The notes below the pieces were generated by a model that worked only from the letters and a program-made list of their open reading frames with translations, made no database searches and was not told where the DNA came from. A DNA stretch of 6,727 nt from Candidatus Latescibacterota bacterium. GTDB lineage: Bacteria > Latescibacterota > MVCY01. Shown in pieces: positions 1-6,296 of the stretch; within the stretch, counting starts at the first letter, position 1; every line of letters starts with the position of its first letter. The translations under genes and the position numbers were made by a program. The stretch covers positions 1 through 6,727 of the forward strand of contig DAOWIT010000053.1 of the NCBI GenBank assembly GCA_030640765.1, read 5' to 3'.

Positions 1-380
1 CGAGTATAGGTGAGGTAGTCGTCCAGAGATTTCCTGTCGGGAAGTTGGGTGTTCTTTTCTTTCAAGGCCTTTTTGACATCCGCTCTTTGGCCAAGGGCAG
101 TGAGAGTCAGTTGCACCGCGATAAAACGGTTGCAGCCTCTGTCTACAGAAAATAGATTGTAATATTCGGCTACCTCGCGGAAGTAGGACTCGATATCCCA
201 AAGTCCATAGAATTCCATATACTGGGGGTGAAATATGAGCATCTGTTTTCCGTTCATATTGTCGGTAATGCAGCCATCGGTATCGATGGCCACCAAAAAA
301 TCTTTCCCCCGCTTGAACTCTTTTAGCTGTCTTTCTGGATTTTCTCTAATCTGTTCCTCGGTCAATCTGGATAGAACCAT
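1..380 (-). CDS. HAD-superfamily hydrolase, N-terminal part (3' end beyond window)
   Basis: The first 126 codons of a gene that runs off the left edge. Residues 29-36 read LVAIDTDG after a predicted beta strand. This fits HAD motif I (DxD), with D33 as the likely nucleophile and D35 as the acid/base. The stretch after it (about 40-90: MLIFHPQYMEFYGLW, then NLFSVDRGCNRF) is long and aromatic-rich and probably belongs to an inserted cap domain. Motifs II-IV would lie outside the window. The ATG is secure because an in-frame TAG lies two codons upstream and AAAAGGA (389-395) sits 8 bases before it. The gene starts 40 bases after the phosphofructokinase stop, with no terminator between, so the two are probably co-transcribed. 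A phosphatase acting on a sugar phosphate or sugar-acid phosphate is an inference from the neighbours. The substrate is unknown, and it could be another HAD activity such as a phosphoglucomutase-like enzyme. Confidence 0.8.
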   Translation of the reverse strand, partial: MVLSRLTEEQIRENPERQLKEFKRGKDFLVAIDTDGCITDNMNGKQMLIFHPQYMEFYGLWDIESYFREVAEYYNLFSVDRGCNRFIAVQLTLTALGQRADVKKALKEKNTQLPDRKSLDDYLTYT

Positions 381-420
381 TTCCTATGTCCTTTTCTTCT
401 AACATCTATCGGTCCGAAAT

Positions 421-1737
421 TTAGCTCCTGTATCCCCGGGGCACGTATTCTCTGCACTTTCGGGAAGCGAGTATCTCTCTGAATTCTGTGAATCGAGGAA
501 GTGCGTCACCGATTAAGGGCAGCGCCCAGTTTAGGAAGTCGTCGGTCACATCCACTTTGTCCGGGGCAATCCACTGCCTGGGGAACTCTCTCTCTGAGTT
601 AGCCACTGTATTCAAAGGCACCTTGTCATATCTAATCCTGTAAGGACTGCCGGGTTCTCTTATTATGGTAGCCATAAATCCCCCCTCGCCAGCTAAGGCA
701 AGTTTCACTGCGTATGCCCCCATCTGGTAAGCCTCTTTCAGGTCTGTTTCGGAGGCGTAGGCAATCTCCCGCCTCTGCCGGGTGCCCGGCCTTTCTGATC
801 TGGCTATCCCCCGGACTGTCAGCCTGCTCTGCGCTCTACCCTGGGCGTCTTTTCTGTCCATCCCGTTGAGATAGTTCGTAACTACTTGCTCGACCGTCTT
901 TTCTGCAGCACTGAACTCTGCGTTCCCAAAGCTGTCTCGCAAAATCCCCAGATCTCCCACCGAGACCCCTTCACCAATCACCACTATGCATCTTCCGAAT
1001 TCTTCTATCCTCTCGTTTACCCTCTTGGTTATGAACTCTAAGATACCTTCATAATCATCCTTAGGTAGAGCTTCGGGCAGGATTATCACCAGGGGCATCT
1101 TCCTTTCCGGGTCTACCAGCCTGGCCGCCGCAGGGATAAAACCGATCTTTCTCCCCATCACCCCAATCACCAGCACAGGGTCACTGGTATAGCTCGCTTT
1201 ATTTTCTTCGGTTGCTTCCAGAATGTTGATAGTCGTACTTCGGGCTGTGCTTCCGTAACCCGGATTGTGATCGCAAATGGCAAATGTGCCATTTTCTTGT
1301 AGAGGACCGCCCACATCGTTGTCAATCGTCTTGGGAATCCCGGTGCAAATCAGCTCCAGATCGTTTTCCTTAGCCAACATACTTATCTTATCAGCCGTAT
1401 CCATTGAGTCGCCGCCGCCGCAGTAGAAGAAATAACCGATGTTGTGGGCCTTGAATACTTCCACAATCCTATTTAAGTCCTTGTCATTTCTTATCTTGTA
1501 TCTGCAACTGCCGATAGTTCCTGCCGAGGGAGTCCGCTCTAACAGAGCTATTTGCTGGGGAGATTGGGTGGAGATATCAATTAACTCCTCTCGGAGAACA
1601 CCGAGTATCCCCATCCTGGCCCCGTATATCTTGCCCACTTTGTTGGAAACAGCCAACTGATCGATCGCTCCCCTAAGGCTGTTATTTATTACTGCGGTTG
1701 GGCCTCCCGACTGGGCGATAACTGCATTGCTTCCCAT
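421..1737 (-). CDS. pfp: 6-phosphofructokinase, probably pyrophosphate-dependent
   Basis: Phosphorylates fructose 6-phosphate to fructose 1,6-bisphosphate in the cytoplasm. At 438 residues it is longer than the roughly 320-residue E. coli PfkA and fits the longer PPi-type subfamilies. Visible motifs are SGGPTAVIN (10-18) in the N-terminal phosphate-binding loop, GGGDSMDT (107-114), PKTIDND (135-141) with D139 matching the PfkA catalytic base D127, and MGRKIGF (194-200) for substrate contact. ATP enzymes usually read GGDGS and PGTIDND. Here Ser follows the Asp, and Lys136 replaces the Gly, which in characterised PPi enzymes favours pyrophosphate and makes the reaction reversible. The C-terminal half has R-rich ARSERPGTRQR (312-322), where other family members have a substrate-binding QR(S/G)G segment. 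The start is fixed by an in-frame TGA directly before the ATG and by AGGAAGAGAG just upstream. It follows gnd after a 106-base gap. The family is certain; the phosphoryl donor is inferred from motifs, so an ATP-dependent pfkA-type enzyme remains possible. Confidence 0.93.
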   Translation of the reverse strand: MGSNAVIAQSGGPTAVINNSLRGAIDQLAVSNKVGKIYGARMGILGVLREELIDISTQSPQQIALLERTPSAGTIGSCRYKIRNDKDLNRIVEVFKAHNIGYFFYCGGGDSMDTADKISMLAKENDLELICTGIPKTIDNDVGGPLQENGTFAICDHNPGYGSTARSTTINILEATEENKASYTSDPVLVIGVMGRKIGFIPAAARLVDPERKMPLVIILPEALPKDDYEGILEFITKRVNERIEEFGRCIVVIGEGVSVGDLGILRDSFGNAEFSAAEKTVEQVVTNYLNGMDRKDAQGRAQSRLTVRGIARSERPGTRQRREIAYASETDLKEAYQMGAYAVKLALAGEGGFMATIIREPGSPYRIRYDKVPLNTVANSEREFPRQWIAPDKVDVTDDFLNWALPLIGDALPRFTEFREILASRKCREYVPRGYRS

Positions 1738-1805
1738 TCAAGCTCTCTTCCTGTCATTGTTGTCGGTATTGTCAAAAATCTGACCGCAGAGAATACAGAC
1801 GCATT

Positions 1806-1834
1806 GTTGGGTTTCGTACCTCAACCCAACCTAC
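1806..1834 (-). repeat. REP-like palindrome in the gnd-pfp gap
   Basis: Read on the minus strand, the element is GTAG (1834-1831) followed at once by GTTGGGTT (1830-1823), a 9-base loop, and the exact complement AACCCAAC (1813-1806). A GTAG tetranucleotide directly 5' of a hairpin is the layout of REP elements mobilised by RAYT (Y1-type TnpA-REP) transposases. Similar GTAGGTTGGGTT/AACCCAAC palindromes are, from memory, scattered between genes in many bacterial genomes. No run of T follows the hairpin in the transcript direction (the next bases are AATGC), so it is not a canonical intrinsic terminator. It occurs once in the window, so the repeat call rests on structure alone. Confidence 0.5.
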
Positions 1835-1843
1835 AAATACTAA

Positions 1844-3334
1844 TTATTTTGTTATCTCCCTTTCGGGACGATCGGCCAACATCCACTCTGTATGAAATTC
1901 TCTTATCTTCCCCTCATCAGTGGCCATAATTCCAGGATCTTCTGCACCTCTTGTCTTAAAGTAGCCATGAGCGCCAAAGTAGTCTCTCTGCAACGCCGCC
2001 ACCTGGGCAGAAACCATTAGAGGAGTCACCAGTTGAAGGATATAGTCATAGGCGCTATCCATAGCCAGAGCAGGCACTCCTGCACTGTGAGCTATATGAA
2101 TAAAACGCACCAAGTTATTTATATTTTCCTTGACAGTCTTGGCGAACCTGGGAGCAGCCAACAGATTCGGTATCTGGGGATTCTCTTCGTAAGCCTGGGT
2201 AATTTCATCTAAGAACTGGGCCCTGATTATGCAACCACCTCGCCACCCTCGAGTGATATTCCCCATATTGAGGTTGAAGCCGTAGTGTTCTGATGCCGCT
2301 TTCAATAAACTCAATCCCTGGGCGTAAGAAGCAATTTTGGCCACATACAAGGCATCGTGTGCGATCTGGACAAGATCGGTTTTCTTCACTTCCTCCCTTG
2401 CCTTTCCGAGATTCAAATCTTCGCTCATCTTCAGCCGCAACTCTTTATCTTGAGACATCTCCCGAGAGAAGACAGCCGCTGCAATGGTGGGAACAGGAAC
2501 TAATAACTCTAAGGCGCTTTGTACCGTCCAGGTTCCCGTTCCCTTCATTCTGGTGATATCGGCGGTTCTATCTACCAGGTATTCATCTGTCTGCTTATCT
2601 TTTTCCCGCATACCATCCGCTGTAATCTCAATGAGATAAGAGTGAAGCACATCATTCTGTCCGTTCCACTTAGCCATAATGTCGGCGATCTGTTCTGAAT
2701 TCATATTAGAAGCATTTTTAAGGGTCCAAACGGTTTCGCCGATCAGTTGCATATCGCCGTATTCAATCCCATTATGGGTCATTTTTACGAAATGTCCAGC
2801 GCCGTGGGGACCGATATAAGAGACACAAGGAACCCCATCTCCGGCTTTGGCAGCAATATCTTCAAACAGCTTCTCCACCAGTTTGTAGGCCTCTAACTGT
2901 CCCCCGGGCATAATTGCTGGCCCCTTCAGTGCCCCCTCTTCTCCTCCGGAAACGCCTGTGCCAATGTACAGAAACCCTTTTTCAGAAAGCTCAGTGTTTC
3001 GCCTCATTGTATCCTTAAAATAGGAATTTCCACCATCAATTATCAAATCGCCTTTGTCTAACAAGGGGAGGAGCTTTTCAATAAAGGCATCCACCGGAGC
3101 CCCTTCTTTCACCATAAGCATTATCTTCTTAGGCCGTTTCAATACATTGACTAAATCTTTCATGCTATAAGTGGGAAAGATATTTTTTTTCTTAGCTGGC
3201 CCTTCTGCAAAGACCTGGGTCTTGGAAGCTGTCCTGTTAAAAACAGCCACGCAGTAGCCCTTGCTTTCCATGTTAAGGGCTAAACTCCTCCCCATAACTT
3301 CCATCCCAATAAGTCCTATATCTGCTTTTTCCAT
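1844..3334 (-). CDS. gnd: 6-phosphogluconate dehydrogenase, decarboxylating
   Basis: Oxidises and decarboxylates 6-phosphogluconate to ribulose 5-phosphate with NAD(P)+, the last oxidative step of the pentose-phosphate pathway; cytoplasmic, normally a dimer. It is complete at 496 residues, slightly longer than E. coli Gnd (468). The N-terminal Rossmann domain has the dinucleotide loop GLIGMEVMG (7-15). NRT (33-35) places Arg-Thr where NADP-preferring enzymes hold the 2'-phosphate. IIDGGNS (98-104), GVSGGEEGALKGP (127-139) and HFVKMTHNGIEYGDMQ (181-196) form the active site, with K184, N188 and E191 matching the catalytic residues. The all-helical C-terminal domain has KGTGTWT (264-270), CIIRAQFL (368-375) and QRDYFGAH (449-456), whose R450 and H456 bind substrate across the dimer. 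Residues 460-476 carry a short insertion before the conserved FHTEW tail. The ATG is preceded by GAGGGA (3341-3346) at 6 bases. It follows the dehydrogenase gene after 33 bases, operon-like. All key residues are present. Confidence 0.97.
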   Translation of the reverse strand: MEKADIGLIGMEVMGRSLALNMESKGYCVAVFNRTASKTQVFAEGPAKKKNIFPTYSMKDLVNVLKRPKKIMLMVKEGAPVDAFIEKLLPLLDKGDLIIDGGNSYFKDTMRRNTELSEKGFLYIGTGVSGGEEGALKGPAIMPGGQLEAYKLVEKLFEDIAAKAGDGVPCVSYIGPHGAGHFVKMTHNGIEYGDMQLIGETVWTLKNASNMNSEQIADIMAKWNGQNDVLHSYLIEITADGMREKDKQTDEYLVDRTADITRMKGTGTWTVQSALELLVPVPTIAAAVFSREMSQDKELRLKMSEDLNLGKAREEVKKTDLVQIAHDALYVAKIASYAQGLSLLKAASEHYGFNLNMGNITRGWRGGCIIRAQFLDEITQAYEENPQIPNLLAAPRFAKTVKENINNLVRFIHIAHSAGVPALAMDSAYDYILQLVTPLMVSAQVAALQRDYFGAHGYFKTRGAEDPGIMATDEGKIREFHTEWMLADRPEREITK

Positions 3335-3367
3335 ATCTCGTCCCTCAGTCGTACTTCCAAAGTCTGT

Positions 3368-4186
3368 TTACACTCCTGAGAATGCATTAAATCCTCCGTC
3401 AATGGGGATGACTGTTCCCGTAACAAACCGGCTGGCATCGGCGGCAAGCCAAACACAAGCACCGATGAGCTCTTCCGGATCGCCAAACCTTCCCATCGGA
3501 GTATGGGCAATGATCGTCTCCCCCCTGGCAGTTAATTTTTCGTTCTCATCTAAAAGAAGATACCGGTTTTGCTCGGTGAGGAAAAATCCCGGAGCAATGG
3601 CATTTACTCTTATTTTCTTGTTATATTCTTGGGCGAAATGAACAGCCAACCATTGGGTGAAGTTGCTCACCGCTGCTTTGGCGGCCGAATACCCCGGTAT
3701 TCTGGTCAGGGGGCGGAAAGCGCTCATAGAGGATATGTTAATAATTGAACCACCCTCTTTATTTCCCACCATAGTTTTTCCAAATACTTGAGCAGGTAAA
3801 ATAGCCCCCCCGAAGAGATTCAGGGCTACAACCTTTTCTAATCCTTCAAAAGGCAAGTCAAAGAAGTTCATCTCATCAGATGTTGTCGCCCCCTTAACAT
3901 TTCCGCCGGCAGCGTTGAGCAGTATGTCCACCTGGCCAAAATCTTTCATCACCTGGTCATGGCAGAGTTTTATCCTCTCGGTGTCCAGCACATCTATATA
4001 ATAACCTTTAGCTCTTATCCGCTCGTTCAAGAGTTTCTCCACTACCTCCACAGTGTCTTTGATATCGCAGATGGCGATCTGAGCACCTGCTTTCCCCAAT
4101 CCTTTGGCGATCACCGAGCCTAGTACACCTGCTCCACCGATAATCACCGCTTTTTTCCCGTTAAGAGCAAACATGTCCAGACTCAT
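3368..4186 (-). CDS. Short-chain dehydrogenase, D-mannonate oxidoreductase (fructuronate reductase) type
   Basis: A complete 272-residue classical SDR. Visible elements are the cofactor loop GGAGVLG (17-23), NAAGG (91-95), the catalytic Ser in NISSMSA (150-156), Tyr166 and Lys170 in YSAAK, and IRVNAIAPGFF (192-202). The segments NFFDLP (107-112), YSAAKAAVSNFTQWLAVHFA (166-185), TPMGRFGDPEEL (229-240) and the C-terminal PIDGGFNAFSGV (261-272) closely resemble, from memory, the SDR group annotated as D-mannonate oxidoreductase (the Bacillus YjmF/UxuB type, unrelated to E. coli UxuB). Such enzymes interconvert D-fructuronate and D-mannonate with NAD(P)H in hexuronate breakdown. D41 after the second beta strand hints at NAD preference. 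A strong AAGGAG lies 7 bases before the ATG, and TAA is in frame directly upstream, so the start is secure. It sits 45 bases after rpsS and 33 before gnd. No mannonate dehydratase is visible, so the substrate could be another sugar acid such as gluconate. Confidence 0.85.
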   Translation of the reverse strand: MSLDMFALNGKKAVIIGGAGVLGSVIAKGLGKAGAQIAICDIKDTVEVVEKLLNERIRAKGYYIDVLDTERIKLCHDQVMKDFGQVDILLNAAGGNVKGATTSDEMNFFDLPFEGLEKVVALNLFGGAILPAQVFGKTMVGNKEGGSIINISSMSAFRPLTRIPGYSAAKAAVSNFTQWLAVHFAQEYNKKIRVNAIAPGFFLTEQNRYLLLDENEKLTARGETIIAHTPMGRFGDPEELIGACVWLAADASRFVTGTVIPIDGGFNAFSGV

Positions 4187-4192
4187 TTAAAT

Positions 4193-4198
4193 CTCCTT
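4193..4198 (-). promoter_or_regulatory. Strong ribosome binding site of the SDR gene
   Basis: AAGGAG, 7 bases before the ATG at 4186, is among the best Shine-Dalgarno matches in the window. It shows the SDR gene has its own efficient translation start and does not depend on coupling to rpsS. I see no convincing -35/-10 pair in the 45-base gap and no terminator hairpin. Confidence 0.8.
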
Positions 4199-4231
4199 AC
4201 ACAAATTTACCCAATGCTTTGAAGGATCAGG

Positions 4232-4525
4232 TTATCTCTTCTTGCTTGCCGCTGTCCGGTCGGCCATTCTGCCTCCGTGACTTCGAAAGGTGCGGGTGGG
4301 GGAGAACTCGCCCAATTTATGGCCTACCATATTCTCAGTGATATAGACGGGAATGAACTTATTCCCATTATGCACCGCCAGAGTGTATCCTACGAATTCC
4401 GGCGAAATTGTCGAACGCCTAGCCCAAGTTTTGATAACCTTCTTCTCACCCGTTTCACTTGATTTGCGAATCTTCTCAAGAAGCTTGGGGTCAATATAAG
4501 GACCCTTCTTAATAGAGCGTGCCAT
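4232..4525 (-). CDS. rpsS: 30S ribosomal protein S19
   Basis: A protein of the small-subunit head that forms a complex with S13 and lies near the A-site tRNA. It is 97 residues (E. coli 92) and complete. Family hallmarks are the N-terminal [10 protein letters not shown] (3-12), [21 protein letters not shown] (34-54) around the RNA-binding core, and [14 protein letters not shown] (67-80). The tail is basic and slightly extended ([17 protein letters not shown]). The gene begins 3 bases after the rplB stop; its AGAGGA (4535-4540) lies inside the 3' end of rplB, suggesting coupled translation. In nearly all bacteria rplV follows directly. Here the next gene is a sugar-acid dehydrogenase, so this is the last ribosomal gene of the cluster in this window. 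Confidence 0.98.
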   Translation of the reverse strand: MARSIKKGPYIDPKLLEKIRKSSETGEKKVIKTWARRSTISPEFVGYTLAVHNGNKFIPVYITENMVGHKLGEFSPTRTFRSHGGRMADRTAASKKR

Positions 4526-4528
4526 CTG

Positions 4529-5356
4529 TTATTGTCCTCTTCTCTGAACTATCAGTTTATCGGATGATTTCCCTTTCTTTCTCGTCTTATACCCCTTGGT
4601 GGGTTTACCCCAGGGAGTGCATGGATGCCGGCCACCAGAGCTTTTGCCCTCTCCCCCTCCCATAGGATGATCAACGGGGTTCATTGCCACACCTCTGGTC
4701 TTTGGCCTCTTCCCTAACCATCTGGTTCTGCCCGCTTTGCCTAATTGAACATTCCCATGTTCTGCGTTGCCAACCTGCCCCACAGTAGCATAGCAATCCA
4801 GACTTACTGCCCGCACTTCCCCAGAGGGCAATCTCACCTGGGCATAGTTCCCCTCTTTCGCCATCAGGCGTACCGATGTACCTGCTCCCCGGGCCAATTG
4901 TGCCCCCTTGCCCGGAATCAGCTCAACACAGTGAATTACTGCGCCCAGAGGGATTCTCCTTAAGGGTAAAGCATTGCCTATTTTAGCTTCAACGTCTTCT
5001 CCTGAAATAACCGTATAATTATCCTTCAATCCTATGGGGGCAATAATATACCTTTTCTCTCCGTCGGCATAGACCAACAGAGCCACACAAGCCGATCGAT
5101 TTGGGTCGTATTCAATAGAACGTACCCGGGCAGGAATTCCTCTCTTATCCCTCTTGAAATCCACAATCCGCAGTAGGCGCTTATGCCCTCCCCCTCTGTG
5201 CCTCAAAGTAATTCTACCTAAGTTATTCCTTCCTCCCGTTTTTTTCACTGGCACAAGTAACGACTTCTCTGGTTCAGTCCCTGTCAGTTCTTTAAACGAC
5301 AGACTTGTCTTAAATCTAAGTCCAGGAGTGATTGGTTTGTATTTCTTAATTGGCAC
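4529..5356 (-). CDS. rplB: 50S ribosomal protein L2
   Basis: A primary 23S rRNA-binding protein needed for subunit joining and placed near the peptidyl-transferase centre. It is complete at 275 residues (E. coli 273). The OB-fold and SH3-like RNA-binding core is marked by [14 protein letters not shown] (47-60), IEYDPNRSA (81-89), [27 protein letters not shown] (135-161) and [16 protein letters not shown] (167-182). The C-terminal extension has [17 protein letters not shown] (221-237), where H230 aligns with E. coli H229. The start is GTG: GAGGAGGT (5366-5373) overlaps the last codons of rplW, and no ATG fits before KKYKP. The gap to rplW is 5 bases. Confidence 0.98.
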   Translation of the reverse strand: MPIKKYKPITPGLRFKTSLSFKELTGTEPEKSLLVPVKKTGGRNNLGRITLRHRGGGHKRLLRIVDFKRDKRGIPARVRSIEYDPNRSACVALLVYADGEKRYIIAPIGLKDNYTVISGEDVEAKIGNALPLRRIPLGAVIHCVELIPGKGAQLARGAGTSVRLMAKEGNYAQVRLPSGEVRAVSLDCYATVGQVGNAEHGNVQLGKAGRTRWLGKRPKTRGVAMNPVDHPMGGGEGKSSGGRHPCTPWGKPTKGYKTRKKGKSSDKLIVQRRGQ

Positions 5357-5361
5357 TCTTA

Positions 5362-5652
5362 CTATACCTCCTCGAATAATTCTATACTATCTCCCTGTTT
5401 AAGGGTGACTATAGCCTTCTTTCGATCCGGTCTTCTTCCCTCAAATCTCCCAAATCGTCTGGGTTTCCCATGGATGGAAATAGTCCGTACCTGGGTAACA
5501 CCTACACCAAAGATCTCCTCTATTGCTTTCCCTATTTCAATCTTATTAGCGTTCTTGGCTACTTCGAAGACATATTTGTTCTGTAAGTCCCTTAATTTCA
5601 TTGCCTTTTCTGTAACCACTGGACGAATTACGAGTTTTCTGGCTTCGTTCAT
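5362..5652 (-). CDS. rplW: 50S ribosomal protein L23
   Basis: Binds 23S rRNA domain III at the exit of the peptide tunnel and serves as the dock for trigger factor and signal recognition particle. It is 96 residues, the normal length. The N-terminal [13 protein letters not shown] (8-20) is the family signature, followed by [25 protein letters not shown] (26-50) and [16 protein letters not shown] (55-70), which includes the tunnel-facing loop. The ATG overlaps the rplD stop as ATGA, so translation is probably coupled to rplD. Its last codons GAG GAG GTA also serve as the rplB Shine-Dalgarno. Confidence 0.97.
   Translation of the reverse strand: MNEARKLVIRPVVTEKAMKLRDLQNKYVFEVAKNANKIEIGKAIEEIFGVGVTQVRTISIHGKPRRFGRFEGRRPDRKKAIVTLKQGDSIELFEEV
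5367..5371 (-). promoter_or_regulatory. Ribosome binding site that sets the GTG start of rplB
   Basis: GGAGG (within GAGGAGGT, 5366-5373) lies 10 bases before the GTG at 5356. It is embedded in the last three sense codons of rplW. Because no ATG is suitably placed in the rplB frame, this site supports the GTG start. Confidence 0.75.
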
Positions 5653-6284
5653 TCCAACAATACCCCCTTGATCTCCTCCAGTCCGCTTTTAGTCAGAAGT
5701 AAGGTCTTCGAATCCAGCAAGTCATAAGTACAAACATCCTTAGCTAACTTCAGCCTAAGGTAAGGGAGATTACGGCAAGACTTAATAAGTTCAGCAGATT
5801 CACTCCCAGTTAAGAATAACACCTTCTGGCCGTCTTCAATTCCCACCATCCCGAGCAACTGGGTAATTTTCTTGGTCTTCGGTTCAGAAAGCGAGGGATC
5901 TTCAATCACAATTATCTGTCCCTGCTTTGCCTTTAAAGAGAAAGCGGATCTTAGGGCCAATCGCCTAAGTTTCTTGGTGACCTTTAGATGATAAGGATGA
6001 GGATGGGGGCCAAAGGCCACACCACCTCCCACCCAGATCGGGGACGCAACTGTACCTGCCCTGGCTCTTCCGGTTCCTTTTTGCCGCCAGGGCTTACGGC
6101 CACTGGCTTTTACATCAGATCGCCCTTTCGTGGAAGCAGTACCCTGTCTGCGATTGGCCAAATATCCTTTCACTGCCATCCAGAGGGCATGTGAGTGGGG
6201 TCGGATACCGAATATTTGTCCAGGTAACTGTACTGTCCCCGCTTCTTGTCCTTCCGGGGTGAAGATCTTGATTGCTGTATTCAT
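5649..6284 (-). CDS. rplD: 50S ribosomal protein L4
   Basis: An early-assembly 23S rRNA-binding protein whose extended loop lines the peptide exit tunnel. In E. coli it also represses its own S10 operon. With the start chosen here it has 211 residues, close to the usual 200-210. The tunnel loop is clear: NRRQGTASTKGRSD (44-57), GRKPWRQKGTGRARAG (62-77) and GGGVAFGPHPH (87-97). LRRLALRSAFSLK (106-118) and a Rossmann-like C-terminal domain follow. The longest frame begins at 6296, an ATG directly after the rplC stop, adding MGKS. I prefer the ATG at 6284 because the purine-rich GGGGAAGAG lies just before it and because homologues begin with M plus a short beta strand (here MNTAIKIF). The upstream ATG has only a weak site. 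The 3' end overlaps rplW by four bases. Confidence 0.96.
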   Translation of the reverse strand: MNTAIKIFTPEGQEAGTVQLPGQIFGIRPHSHALWMAVKGYLANRRQGTASTKGRSDVKASGRKPWRQKGTGRARAGTVASPIWVGGGVAFGPHPHPYHLKVTKKLRRLALRSAFSLKAKQGQIIVIEDPSLSEPKTKKITQLLGMVGIEDGQKVLFLTGSESAELIKSCRNLPYLRLKLAKDVCTYDLLDSKTLLLTKSGLEEIKGVLLE

Positions 6285-6285
6285 A

Positions 6286-6294
6286 CTCTTCCCC
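6286..6294 (-). promoter_or_regulatory. Likely ribosome binding site favouring the inner rplD start
   Basis: GGGGAAGAG is one base upstream of the ATG at 6284, with its GGGGA core 5-6 bases away. The site lies inside the first codons of the longer rplD frame that starts at 6296, so only one of the two starts can use it. This argues for the shorter protein, though not conclusively because the GAG is very close to the ATG. Confidence 0.5.
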
Positions 6295-6296
6295 AT

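Noticed and set aside
1770..1775. A perfect TTGACA (-35 consensus) on the minus strand, about 40 bases before the phosphofructokinase ATG.
   Set aside because: At the right spacing (17 bases) the sequence is AGGAAG, which is the Shine-Dalgarno region and not a -10 element. No TATAAT-like hexamer fits.
1806..1830. The gnd-pfp hairpin as a rho-independent terminator.
   Set aside because: The stem has only four G-C pairs, and no T tract follows it on the minus strand. A REP-like palindrome fits better.
3316..3510. Minus-strand frame of 64 codons overlapping the gnd start and SDR end.
   Set aside because: It is out of frame with two well-supported genes, and its sequence has no family resemblance.
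3261..3641. Plus-strand open frame of 126 codons across the start of gnd and the end of the SDR gene, and similar plus-strand frames at 1439-1660, 2293-2556, 4277-4462, 4745-4963, 5154-5402, 5405-5671 and 5988-6194.
   Set aside because: Each lies opposite a strongly conserved minus-strand gene, shows no recognisable protein motifs and spans or ignores real gene boundaries. They are antisense shadows.
4187..4231. A hidden rplV fragment between rpsS and the SDR gene.
   Set aside because: The 45 bases are too short, and no frame matches the start of L22. There is no trace of rplV in the window.
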